Positions 21,188 to 32,568 of a stretch of 64,000 nucleotides of DNA are shown here, piece by piece. The first letter of the stretch is position 1. The number at the start of each line of letters is the position of its first letter. The notes beneath the pieces were generated by a model that did not search any database, was not told where the DNA came from, and worked only from the letters and a program-made list of their open reading frames with translations. The position numbers and the translations under genes were made by a program. The DNA is from Scleroderma bovista (lineage: Eukaryota > Basidiomycota > Agaricomycetes > Boletales > Sclerodermataceae), in assembly GCA_037178675.1 (NCBI GenBank), contig JAYMGJ010000296.1, positions 62,001 through 126,000 of the forward strand, given 5' to 3'.

Positions 21188-24030
21188 CTAAGGAGACGAT
21201 CCCATCTCCAGTAATGCTTCGATACTCTTCCCAAGGTCCCCGCCGTTAGCCTCGAGCACCCATTCTCGCACTTCACCGTCCATGCCCGGAAATATCTGTG
21301 CAAGGGTAGCGCGAGAGGCAGCGCTGGCATGTGCATGCGCTCTATCGATCTCAGCCTGGACAGCGGTCAGGTCGAGAGAGGGCGTAGGCGTCCGTGAGAT
21401 GTGTTGCGCTTGGTGTGGAGGTTGCAAGTGTTGAGGAAGAGAATTAGGTGGACGGGGCCATGTAGTGGGGACGGTCTGCGAAGGACCCAATGTCAGGGGC
21501 TGGTTCGTGCAGGGACCTCCGTGTGCAGGTCCAGGTTTACTTGGCGTTTCTTCGCTCGACGGCGATGGCGGAACGGGTGATGGTCTGCGCACGCGGGGCT
21601 TGTAAGGCGTTTGTATGGGCGCACCATAGCCATTTCCACCTGCAGGCGTTGCTGGGAAATCTGGGACTGGCTTTCTGTTCTCGCCCCCTTCGCCGGGGAC
21701 TTCTTGAGAACGCTCCCTAGCAAGTTCAAAAGGAGCAAACGGCCCCGGGAGGTAGGTTCTCTTCTCGTCAAATGCCTCGCTGAAGATACGACCAATGGCA
21801 TTCAGTGGTTTGGACACGGCGTCACCTGTCTTCTGTAACAATCGGCGGGCGTCATCAGATAGGCCCTGCGCCTGAGCTTGCGAGGGAGTTCGGAGCGTAA
21901 GAGGTTGAGCTGATTCCTCTCCTGCATGGGTGTTATGAGGTGACGGTGTGGTCGACGGAGCGCACGAAGCATTCGAAGACGTTGGCGAAGAGGGCGATGA
22001 AGGCGGTAATGACCGGATCGCCGCCTCAACGTTGCTACACAGGAATACAAATCAGCACAAATACCTCAAATGCGCAAATGCTTACCGCTCGAATTCTTCT
22101 TGTGTAATGTTGGATAATGAGGTATGGTCCATCGCTTCAATGAACTGTACTGCACCCATCTATTAGGAATGACGATAATCAGAACAACTTGTAACCCTGA
22201 GCCAGCCATAGGTTCTCACCAAACTCGAAAGGTAATAGCCTGCTTCACTCTGCAATTTGGCAGGGTTTCGAAAACGGTTAATGAATCTGGTGTATACGGA
22301 TCAACCATCGCGAAGGAGACAAGATTAGTTGACCTACTCCACGTTTGATAGTAGGTGGTCAGGGTTTGCTTTCAAGACCACATATATCAAAACGGGCACG
22401 AACGAGTCGGCCCCTTCGTCCTTGTGTAAATGACGCAGGAGACCTATCAGCCAGCGGTGAGTTGATGCACGCCATGGAAGCGGAGAACCGCTGACCGAAT
22501 ATGACTTTGCAGCAATTTAATATGCATATCAGCTTATCTCTCGGTGCCTTGTAGTGATTGACTTTGCACAATTCTGCGATTGATCTTCAACGTGAATACG
22601 GGGTAAACAGCAAGCAATATACCTTGTCGCGCAAAATCCAAGAAGCCTGAAACAGCAGGATCGTCGCTCTCCAGGTCAGGCGCGTCGAGGTGCGAAGGCT
22701 CCACCCACTTGAACAGCTCTATTCGTTGCGCCAGAATCCGATCTCGCTCGAGATCGTCGGCGGTCACTGGTCGTGCCGGGTTGAGTAAGGGTAGGTTGGG
22801 GGTAAATGTACTGCAGAGAGCTAATGGGTCAGAATGGACACCGATCAATCCGATGGGATATGTACAAGTCATAGAGTTTGTTCATGACCAGTTTCTCCAT
22901 GCCTTCCATCGCGTTGTCAAATTCGGCATCGGAAACATTGCGCCAGAGGTCCGATTCTCTCATCTTGGTAGAAATAAACTACGAGAAGCGGTGCCTCAGG
23001 TCTCTTGTGGAAAGCATGCAAAGTTAATCACTGACATTGAGAAAATCGTTGATGATCTTGACTTGATCACCGACGGTGAACGTCCTCTTTGCAAAGTTGC
23101 TCAGGAATCTATCGCCAGTCGGCAAACCATCAAACGAGAGCGGGAGTATGATCACACTCACGATCTCAAGTACTTTGCAACTGGCTCCGCACCCCTAGAC
23201 TTCATCTGATCCAAAAACTTCTGGAAGTCGAAAGACGGCTCCTTCTCCTTACGAAGTGTCTCGTCCTCACTTCCGTTGTCGACGGCGGACGGTGGTTCCT
23301 GCGCAGGTTGGCTGGCTGGCTGCACTGGTACTTCATTTGACAAAGGCGACGGCGCAGCAGGTTGAGCGGGTGCTTGCTGCTGAGCCGCAAACGACGCGGC
23401 TGTACCGGGAGAGGGGGGTGCGATAGGCTTAGCCGTGTCCATAGACGTCGGTCTCGATCTCGGTCTGGCTACGGTGGGTATAGAAAACGAGCGTGCGATG
23501 GCAGTCAAAGAAGGGAACGGAGAAGCAGATGAAGACGTGGATGGCTGCTGGCTTGGTGTGGTGGGCCGCGACGAAGGTGCCGACGCGTTGCAAGAAAGGT
23601 CGACCGAGGCTGGCCGCGACCGATCAGGGGTACCGCCGGGAGTGTTTCGACCCTGGGGCGCAGGGTGGCCTTCTGAACTTGCCCAGGCGTCGCGAGCGTC
23701 GAGTTCTTGCTGATCCGAAAGCGGATCGAACTCGCGCAGCACGTCTTTCGGTGGGATGTTGATGTGCTCGCTTGGACGGTCCGTGGATGTCGATGATGCT
23801 GCGATGCTGAAGACGGACGTTTCTTCTCGAGGGGGCAAGTCTGTAGGTGTGCTAACTGGCTTCATTTGCTGTTGTTCGTCAGCCCATGGATTTGGAGTGA
23901 CCGATGGCGGGGGGAGAACTGGTGCTCCGGTGGGCATTGGAGGGGTGGACGCCGTGTCATTGCTTATGAGAATTCTGTTGAAGCTGGAGTCCAACTCTGT
24001 GCGACCGTCATCATGCTCGTGATTTTGCAT
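21188..24030 (-). CDS. VPS9: VPS9-domain Rab5-family guanine nucleotide exchange factor with CUE domain
   Basis: Vps9 activates Rab5/Vps21 GTPases on endosomes, and its CUE domain binds ubiquitin. Nine exons (plus-strand limits 23162-24030, 23036-23108, 22866-22978, 22623-22810, 22496-22573, 22338-22443, 22220-22286, 22086-22159, 21188-22034) sum to exactly 804 codons plus stop. The N-terminal third is Ser/Pro rich. The helical bundle and VPS9 domain run from FDFQKFLDQMKSRGAEPVAK (about residue 270) through DLERDRILAQRIELFKWV, ELCKVNHYKAPRDKLICILN, GADSFVPVLIYVVLKANP, INRFRNPAKLQSEAGYYLSS and LMGAVQFIEAMDHTSLSNIT. The last 45 residues form the CUE domain (FPGMDGEVREWVLEANGGDL). The start MQNHEHDDG was chosen as the first ATG after in-frame stops. 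It lies at the right edge of the duplicated region and is the only complete copy. Confidence 0.9.
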
Positions 24031-26121
24031 ATTAGACGATCTTGCGTCGGAGTCAACTTCAACGGGGCATAGAAATATGTGCAGAATCGTATTCGATGTT
24101 CTAACCCTGTGAGATGCGCAGTGATACGCAGCGATGACACAGAGTTGGAGCAGAACACACAGCAGGCATTTTTGCAGCCAAAAAATTGAATGCAGAGTGA
24201 ATTCACAATATATTCCCTCATACTTAGCCAATCAGCATTCAGGAAGAAGAGAAATATTTATTTCTAATGAAATATTTGTGCTGCCCAGTACTAGAACGAC
24301 TCAATTTCGTTTGCCCACGTCTTGGGGATGGATGCACAACGAAACCCTGGGCTACATCAGCATCGTGCTGGGTCTTCGATTTATGTACCGCCACACAACC
24401 AGTAACGCAGAAGATGTTGGAGCCAGGTGACTGACGGATGGAACAGATTTAGAAGTTCATTATCCACGTGTAACTGATGGCAGTGATGGATGTTTGGGAT
24501 ACTGCGCACTCACGTTGTGGTGATCCCTCGTCAGCAGCACCAGTTTTACAAGGAATACCGACCTGTCGCACTGTCGAACGAACTTGTGTGACGCTAAACG
24601 TTACGAGCCACTAATAGTATTATGAAGCGTCACTCACTGATTCAGAAGTAAAGAACCACCTGTGATACGTGGCCACGTAGGTGACTTCTGGATGGTAGCC
24701 CTAATACTGCTTAGGTCCGACGACCTGAATACAGTGCGGACGGGCCACGTAGAACCGGATGGGTGGTAAAGAGTTCTCCACTGGAGTCTTCAAAGCGAAC
24801 ATCCATGTCATATCGTAGTGCACTGCAGATCTGAGATACGTGTCGTACCGTAAAGAGTTCTTCACCAGACTCTTCGCGAACGTCAGACCAGAAGGTCTCT
24901 TCCGGCCGGGGTCCGCGTGTTGCAGGACCCATGACACTGCTTGGGCATGTGATTCTAGACAACGAGCGACGTGAGCACAAACAAACGGCATACCTGTCTG
25001 CCAGTGTCTGATCTGCCAACGGCTGCAGCGATAGCAACGATAGGCCAATTTGGGTGATTTCATTGACGCGTGCCATTCGCCGGTACATAGCCACCTCGAG
25101 GAGAAGGCGAGAGCAGCAAGCGAGATGACCACATAAAACGGTCGGGACCGATTTTATGCCTAACGTGGCATCGTGGCATCAAACTGCGGGTGTCACTGCG
25201 GTGAGTTCGCGCTAGTACGCGAATGTAGCCATGTCAGGTACGCCGTGGCGCACTAGGGCTTGTACAGATCTGTCGTGCTGTGGGGATAGCCCAACGCCCG
25301 AGCGAGGTGTCGTTTCCTGTTATCGGGCCACCCGTTATCGATATCTGCAAGTGATGTTGGTTACGGGGGGTCGATCACATGCATGATCGGTGGGGGGATA
25401 CGGCAGAGGCTCGGACCTCGAGGCAATCAACGCGCATTTGCATTTCTCGGGTCATTGATATCCGTTGCATTTCACAGACCCCCGGATGGAGGGGGGCATG
25501 CGGGGAAGGGGCTGGGTTCAATAAAACACCCGACGATATAGTATCCGCCAACGTGCACCGCGGAGAAACTGCCAGAATTGGGTTCGGACCAGAAAGGCAA
25601 GGGGTCGTACTCAGAATGGAATGCTTCTTGGGAAGCATGAGTGAAACACTTTGGTGATTGGACGTTTCATTGAGGACATTATAGTGACCGTGGGGATGGC
25701 CGTTGATTGGACACCAACCAGCTGACAGTGGCACCGTCCTGTCGGAAGATGGTTGCCCAAGGAATATGTGCCAGGAGATATGATTCGGGTCAGATCGTGG
25801 AATGCTGTCAAGAGTCGGAAAACAGTCAGATGGGCCCTCCTCGATACAAGTACGGGGAGAGACTCGGTCGGACCATGGGCTAGCTCCGGGAACAGGCCAT
25901 CCTGATTGGCTGCAGGCGGGGGGGGGGTGGCTTGTGATTGCACGGAGGCATACCACCGTGGGAAACGCGACCGGGACCATCCCGAATAGGAAGGTGCACC
26001 ATGCCATTGCGTGAATTTATTTCCCTGGCCCAACAGTTCGCTTTCTCTCCTCTCCCGGCATCGGATCTTGCGTCCCACCTGCATATCTTGGCCAGCGACG
26101 ACGACCTTGCACGGCCCATCC
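24031..26121. promoter_or_regulatory. Shared upstream region of divergent VPS9 and Reg1-like genes
   Basis: Two kilobases between divergently transcribed genes. I found no coding sequence that holds together. Visible features: a diverged direct repeat of about 35 nt beginning GTAAAGAGTTCT at 24766 and 24850, and a run of ten or more G at about 25918. Open frames here (for example on the minus strand at 25375-26007) show no family likeness and no conserved segments. A short upstream exon of the Reg1-like gene could lie around 26001. Confidence 0.4.
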
Positions 26122-28820
26122 ATGGCCAACTATCTCCCCGTCCTCCTCGGCTCTGTCAACGCCATTCCTGACGACTCCGCCCTCTCAGACCTCCCCCGCG
26201 GCCAGGTCGACTACCTCTCCCATGAATGGCGCGAAGAAGACGTCTGGCGCTCATGGCGCAACATGACCCGTCTCAAGAACGAGATTGCCAACGGCGTCCG
26301 TCTCGAAAACGCTTCCTGGCGCACCTGGTGGAAACAGCGCAACGGTCTCAAGACCGTCACCCCAGAGACCCTCAACTGGTATGCCTCTTCCTTCTGGTCT
26401 GCTCCCCCCTTGCTCATCTCCCCGTCCACAGGCTCAAGGATTCCGACGTCACTTGGCTATACGGCCCCCTCCACACAGCCGAACAGCCCGTCTACACCCC
26501 AAAGCCCTCTCCCACCACCGCTGCCGCCTTGGACCTCCCCTCCTCCCCCTCTCCCCTCTTCAAGAAACCCATCCTCAAGCACCGGTCCATATCCGAACGC
26601 CTCACCTCCGACTTCCCCTTGTCCCCCCTCTTCAGCCCCCCTGACTCGGACGACGACGAGTCCCTCACCCAAAACACGGCACAGGCCCCTTCCAGGCCAT
26701 CCCTCATGCGCACAAAGAGTGACACCCACATCACGCGCTGGGGTCCAAGTCGTGCCTTTAGGCGAGACTCGCCTCCGCGGATCATTCCTGCCGGAGCATC
26801 ATCGGCGACTGAAATGCACTTGACCCTGCTACAGCCGCACAATGCCACCGAACCCGTGTCTCACAAACGTAAACACATCAGCTTCAACACCTTCGTAGAA
26901 CAGTGCATCGCCATTGACCAGCCCCAGTCCTCCGTCTCCAGACCGGGCACACGCGACGACACCCTCGACGACGACGACGACGACGGGTCTGTCTCCCCCT
27001 TTCTTTCCTGGCCAGGGCACTCATCTCTTTCTACTAGCTATGACGAAGACTCGGAAGATGGCATCATCGACGAAACAGAGGAGTTCCTCTTGACAGGTGA
27101 CGAGGACGACTTGTCACCTGCGTCATGTCCACCACATGCCTGTCTTCCATCCTATTCCCACGCATCCCACCATCCTTCCCCTCCCTCCTCTTCTTCAGCA
27201 GAGGAAGACGACGACGACGACGACGACGTCTTGGAGATGCGTGTACGGCATGTGTCCTCCACCCCTCACATCGCCGTCGCCCGCTCTTCCTCGCAGTCCT
27301 CTTCCTCCTCTTCCCATTCGCGTCCTCCCGCCCGTGCTGCCAATGGTACTCGCCGCTCAAGCGCACACATCATGGCTTCCCCGAGTGTCGACAAGGAGCT
27401 CGTCACCATCGCCCTCATCGCCCCCACCATCCTCAAGACCAAGGGCGACGATGATGACCATGATTCGTTGCCACACCTCCAGGTACGATCCCATCCATAC
27501 CCTCAGTCTGGTGCATCCCAGGGCAGGCTTTGGGAGTCCTACAGCCCACAGGACTCCCCTGTAGAGTTGGTATACGTCCCACCCCCATATTTGTGCGCGG
27601 ACTGCGCAGACGAGAGCGAGCCCGCCTTAGAGACCCCGCAGGATACACCTCGCTCCCAGTTCTTCACCCGTCCAATCGCAACATCCCCCGATCCACAGGA
27701 GGACGTCCCTGTTCACCGCGAATTCGCAGACCCAGAACCACCGTCAATACCCGAATCCACCCCCGAACGCGCACCCGAGGTCATCGTCAGTTGCGAGGAT
27801 GGCTCCCGCTCCAGGTCACGGTCGAGATCCCGCAGTCGCTCCCGGTCCCGCACGCCCTCCCCAAATACCACCATCACTCCCGACCAGCCCGCAGCACCGT
27901 CGCCATCGCCTGCGTCAGTTCCCATTCCCAGCACGAGTCCCGTGTCGCCATCGCCGACACTACTGTCCCCACCTGATCCTGGTCTATCTCGCGGCCGTTC
28001 CTTGTCGTCGCCGATGCTGTCTTCACAAGTCCAGACGGATCAGCCGCGGGGCCGCAGTGTCTCGCGCACGTCCTCGTTTTCGGAACGGAGTAGTACTGGG
28101 CCTGGCAGTCCTTTTGGCAGTCTAAGTCCAGATAGCAGTATAGGGCTCGGAATTGGCATCTACACCAGGGATCGTGACAGGGAGCGGGAACCTAGGAAGA
28201 GTGGCGAGAGGGGGCGCGAGCGCGAGCGGTTTGGACGCAGTCCTAGATCAGACTCAGGTTCAAGTCCCAGTGCGAGTGCGAGTCCCGAGGATCAGCGCCC
28301 ACCACCTCCACCCGTCGTGGCCATTCCACCGCCGCTGCCGCCGCCGCCGCCGCCCGAGCCCGTTAACGGACTTCGGAAGACGTCCTCGTCATTATCGTCG
28401 TCCTCGGGCTCGTCGACGATGTCTGCGACATCCATCACGACCGCTCGACCACCACCTCGCCTCGTTGTCGACGCCAAGCCCCTCATTCAGACAGACTTCA
28501 CCGAGGCACCGCCGTCGTCCACCGCGTCTGTGAAGCCGCCTTCCCCGTCGCTCGTCCAGCTGATGAAAGAAAACCAGGAGCGGATATCGCCTGTCGCCTC
28601 CCCCGTCCGTAGCTCTCCGACAGGGAACGGGTCCCCGACTGCAATATCGTTTCGACACGAGCGGAGATCGTCGTATGGCGGCTCTCGTAGTCCGACCAGG
28701 GGGTCCGACGACGACAGCCAGGGACTCGTTGGCCGTGCAGTCGAGATCATGTCGAATGCCGGGGCCTTTCTCGGAGCATTCTGGCACGGCGGCGCTCAAG
28801 CTGGTGTGACGCCTTCTTGA
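26122..28820 (+). CDS. Reg1-like protein phosphatase 1 regulatory protein (areA GATA-like/DUF1752 N-terminus)
   Basis: Reg1-type proteins direct PP1 (Glc7) in glucose repression. Two exons, 26122-26378 and 26432-28820, give 881 aa. The N-terminus (MANYLPVLLGSVNAIP) leads into VWRSWRNMTRLKNEIANGVR and ENASWRTWWKQRNGL, the short W-rich domain (PF08550 type) shared with AreA and Reg1. Near residue 250 the segment KRKHISFNTFVEQCIAID carries the R/KxVxF-like docking core (HISFN) and the VEQCIAID strand seen in yeast Reg1. The remainder is disordered: Asp runs (DDDDDDG, EEDDDDDDDVL), an RS-repeat tract near 27810-27855, RDRDRERE, and polyproline. No enzyme domain is present. The start could lie upstream at 26011, but MANYLPV is where relatives begin to align in my judgement. 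Confidence 0.72.
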
Positions 28821-29121
28821 CCCGCATGTTCTCCCTCCCTATTTATCCACTCTATTTGCGGGCCCCCCCCCCATCTTGCATGCGGTTTTTTTCTCTCTGC
28901 GGCATTTCACATCACTGCCTTTTCCATACACAATTTGCATAGGGCTGAATTTGGCACACTAATAGCGTTCGCGCGCTTAACCCTTTCCTTTTCACGTCTC
29001 TCCTTGCTTCAAGATTACTACCGTGCTTTATTTTCCTCTCTCGCTCTTCACGATGGCATATAGGTGCTCGCTAATGGGGCTCCCCCTCCGTGCTGATTCA
29101 TCTCATCTCATCTCCATTGCA

Positions 29122-29152
<31 letters not shown>

Positions 29153-29348
29153 GACACTGGGCTGGCACGCGTGCGTGCTTCCCATCCCACTCCCCTTTTT
29201 CAGATCATTGATGCTCCCTTGCGTGTATGTATGTACCAACTTTTCATGGCAGTATTATATACTGGTAGTAGTCTTCCCTTAGTCGATATGTACAAAGTGT
29301 ATGAGGAGTTTCTATAGATTTCTTTTTCTCACGCCTTGGCTCATCTCC
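28821..29348. repeat. Intergenic region with (TAC)n microsatellite
   Basis: Downstream of the Reg1-like gene lies pyrimidine-rich sequence with a C run (28863-28873), then a perfect trinucleotide tract of about ten ACT/TAC units at 29121-29152. The 5' leader of the next gene follows. No gene is seen. Confidence 0.75.
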
Positions 29349-30720
29349 ATGCCCGTCCCACGAACGATCATCGAGCAGATCAAGCAGATTGTGCCTCCTC
29401 TGAATGGCGTACTGCACAAGGGACAGTCTGGTAGGCCTTTACTTCCATGCTCTCTTCCCTGCTCGCGGATTCACAGAGTTACTAATCCGCGTGTGGATGA
29501 CTACTAGGCAGAGTAGGCGTCCTAGGGGGAGCGCTGGAGTGAGCATGTTGTCGATCTGAAAGTTCTATCCGGCGGGGGAACGCTAAAGAACGACGTTTAG
29601 TTATACAGGCGCACCGTTCTTTGCGGCGATATCCGCACTGCGTTTGGTATGTACGATTTTTTACTTTCCCAGAGCGGGCTCCATAGTGACGGGGTGACGC
29701 GCGCTTTTGCAGGGAGCCGACCTTTCGCATGTTATATGTTCCCCGACGGCGGCCCAAGCTATCAAATCGTACTCTCCGGACCTCATCGTTCATCCGATCC
29801 TCAGGGAAGATGCGTGAGTCTTTCCCCCGATTAACACGCTGATTAGCACAATCGCCCAACTGGTAAACCGCATTCCAGACCCCAAGACAAAGTAAAAGCC
29901 TCCCTCGACTCGCTCCTCTCCCGCCTGCACGTGCTCATCATCGGCCCCGGCCTCGGGCGCGAAGACTACATGCTGACGTACGCCCGAACCGCACTGCAGC
30001 TCGCCCGCGCCCGCGCGATGTTCGTCGTGCTCGACGGGGACGCGCTGTGGCTCGTGTCCCAGGACCTCGCGATCGTGCGGGGGTACCGCCGTGCGGTGCT
30101 CACGCCGAACGTGGCCGAGTTTGCGCGGTTGAGTGCGCAGACGGGCGTCGGCGTCGGCGGGGGCGGGGGCGGGGACGTGCCGGCGGACGAGCGCGCGGTG
30201 GAGGTGTCGAGGCGACTGGGCGGGGTGGTGGTGCTGCAGAAGGGACCAAAGGATGTCGTCGCGATGGATACGACGGGGGACGCTGCGAGTTTGGGGGCGA
30301 GCGGGATCGTGCAGGAGGACGAAGGGGAGTCGGAGCGCGTGAGGGAGGTGGTGGAGGTGGATGTCGAGGGGGGGCTGAGGCGGTGTGGGGGACAGGGCGA
30401 TGTGCTGAGTGGGGCGGTCGGGGCTATGCTGGCTTGGGGGAAGTGCTACGAGGGGGGTGCGTTTGGGTGAGCTCGTCGCGTGTGATTTGGTGAGGGGATT
30501 TCTACTGAGGATTTTTAAAAGCGACAAAAGCATCCCGACATCTCGTATGCCTATTCTGGCGGCTGTTGGAGGAAGCATGGTTACGCGCACGAGCAGCAAG
30601 AGGGCATTCCAGGTGGAAGGGCGTGGGCTGGTCACTCAGGATATCATACCTTACATTGCCAAAGCATTCACGGAGAACTTTAGTGAGGACGTTCAAGCTG
30701 GCGAGAAGGGGAGGCTTTAA
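29349..30720 (+). CDS. NNR2: ATP-dependent (S)-NAD(P)H-hydrate dehydratase
   Basis: A ribokinase-fold repair enzyme that restores damaged NADHX/NADPHX to NAD(P)H at the expense of ATP. Six exons (29349-29430, 29508-29538, 29601-29646, 29713-29813, 29879-30466, 30522-30720) give 348 aa. Conserved segments in order: [105 protein letters not shown], and [20 protein letters not shown], which holds the GxGD catalytic/phosphate loop; then [15 protein letters not shown] and [20 protein letters not shown]. Exon 5 is far more GC rich than its neighbours and carries a Gly run ([11 protein letters not shown]) in a loop after NVAEF. The start is the first ATG before the [14 protein letters not shown] motif. 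Confidence 0.92.
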
Positions 30721-30868
30721 TAACAGCTTCCGAGTTGTCTCTGGGAAGTGTACCGAGCCTCTTGTCATATTACCTTGAAGCTTTGTCAAATCCAAAATCG
30801 ATAGCGTTCAAGAGTTTACATAGCATGCAAAGCTGTAGTACCATCGAGCCAATAGGATCTGTGAATTG

Positions 30869-31644
30869 TCATAAGTAACCTTCGCTGCTCGAGTTATCCT
30901 GGAACCGCCATTCCAGCATGGTGAGACTTCTCCGTTCTCCCCTCACAACATACTCCTCATTTTGAATTACTGCTACCTTGGTGAACCCATTCTTCTCAAA
31001 AACGCGTACACTCTTCAGATTTTCGACGAATGCGTACGTCACGATGTATTGCGCATTCATTTTGGGAATAAGCCATGAATGCAGTAGTTGATGCACGGCC
31101 AACGTCATAATTCCCCGACCGTGGTGACTAGGTGCAAGAGCAACTTCCTACCAGGTCAGTGTTCTGATTCATCCAGGCAAAGAGCAACGCGCGCACCTCC
31201 GATGGTCCATCTAATAGCCGAGTCGCCAACAGGCCTTGCGTTGTTTTCCTCGACTGCAGCTCTCCGCTCGGCCTTGCCAAGCACATCCGTATATCGATCC
31301 CTGCTCACCCAGACGCGTCCTATGAACACCTCCGTCCCGTTCTCCTGAACCTCCCTGATGTGTTTGAGCGGGCAACCCCCAACGATGTTCAATTCCTTGC
31401 CTGGGCGTTCTTTCTCCAACGTGCGTAACGCGTCCAGCAATCCATCTGCCTCTGCTTTCGCTTGTGAAAACATAGCCCGACTATGATCTCGACAGAAAGG
31501 GATCGGAATCGAATCGAAGCAATGTGCTACACTGGTGTCCCCGAAAAGGGCGAAGAGATGTTCATCGTCGCCTTCTCGAGGGGGGGTGACGACAATCTTC
31601 TGGTGCGGTGCGGGAAGGCGCAAGAAAGGTTCGGTTTTCGCCAT
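30869..31644 (-). CDS. GNAT-family N-acetyltransferase
   Basis: A single-domain acetyl-CoA-dependent N-acetyltransferase with unknown substrate. Exon 1 is 31197-31644 and exon 2 is 30869-31143, giving 240 aa. The intron 31144-31196 keeps frame as TIG|VALAPSHHGRGIM. SHHGRG is the Q/RxxGxG/A acetyl-CoA pyrophosphate loop. The final strand-helix region contains SVRVFEKNGFTKVAV, the typical FY.K.GF motif B, and ends in LTMLEWRF. The N-terminal half (MAKTEPFLRLPAPHQKIVVT then PPREGDDEHLFALFGDTSV) is typical of RimJ/RimL-like fungal members. A decayed copy lies at 2895-3667, and its first 20 codons plus promoter are duplicated at 35327-35721. The stop lies 148 bp from that of the convergent NAD(P)H-hydrate dehydratase. 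Confidence 0.85.
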
Positions 31645-32568
31645 TATTGGTTGGACGGATCGTTGTCGACAACGTAGATTTGAACGACTCTGTGAAGGGG
31701 ATCTAACAGGACTTGTGCTTCGGACAAGAATTATCGCGCTCTAGTGGGAGGTGGCTTGGCACTCATTACGGTATAGTTTTTCCAGTGCTTCCTCCCCCCC
31801 TCTTCCCCCGTCTTCTCAGACCTCCTACTACCCGGCCGTCCTTGATCCGCATCCAACCGACCACTAGATGTGTCAGGATAGTAATTCATACTCACCCGAA
31901 AGTTGACTATAGGGTGAGCGTTCGGTGAGGACATATGTAAGACTGAGAAAGAATTCTATAATTCTGTATCGCTACAATGGCCACAGTAGGATTTGAGCAA
32001 TCACGGTACGTACTAGTGTGGTGCATTTTTGAATTTGACTCGCTGTTTACCCTGTGCGCAGCCCGCGGTGGTTGCAGCCCTGCAGGTAGACGGGACAGAC
32101 TTGACGTGGTCACCTTGCCCAAGATCTGGTAGAACGCATCCACACTCGTTGAGTCTCCACGGGCATTATGTAATATACATCTAACTTTAGTGGAACGACT
32201 ATCTTCCTCTAACTTAGAGTCTGGCTTTGGGAGACTATGATATACCGGTAATAGCAGCAGTTCACTCAACTCTCCCACCTCCATCTTACCTTCTCGACAA
32301 CTATTTCATGTCAATGTACAGTGACGGCTCCAGACTCCGCGTCTCCTCGTTTCCAACTCGACTTGGTCGTCATGTCCCTGGCTTTGGAATAGCGTCCACT
32401 TAGTTATTGAAACTAGCATCTCATACTTTGTTCCGGCCTTCAAAGAAGCCGACATATCCAGGACAAAAACCTCCCCCCCCCCAAGTCGATGACGTCCCAC
32501 CTGAGCGAGCGTTCCAGTCTTGTCCTCTGCTGTGCTGATTCACAAGTAAATTCTTTATTATCGCGACA
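31645..32568. promoter_or_regulatory. GNAT upstream region and unassigned intergenic sequence
   Basis: The first 330 bp (to about 31978) is the GNAT promoter and leader, and reappears almost unchanged at 35384-35721. It includes a C/T-rich tract with CCTCCCCCCCTCTTCCCCC near 31791. The remainder to 32568 shows no recognisable gene. Confidence 0.45.

Noticed and set aside
25375..26007. Minus-strand open frame of 210 codons
   Set aside because: No family likeness, no conserved segment; sits in a divergent promoter region.
26011..26823. Plus-strand frame of 270 codons rich in Ser/Pro
   Set aside because: Its first part is the Reg1-like exon 1; the rest reads through the intron at 26379-26431 into the wrong frame of exon 2.
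29121..29152. Trinucleotide tract as a possible CRISPR-like or regulatory repeat
   Set aside because: A simple microsatellite without spacers; expected in fungal intergenic DNA.
29790..30635. Minus-strand open frame of 281 codons
   Set aside because: It lies opposite the GC-rich exon 5 of the NAD(P)H-hydrate dehydratase and exists only because of base composition; the plus strand carries the conserved enzyme motifs.
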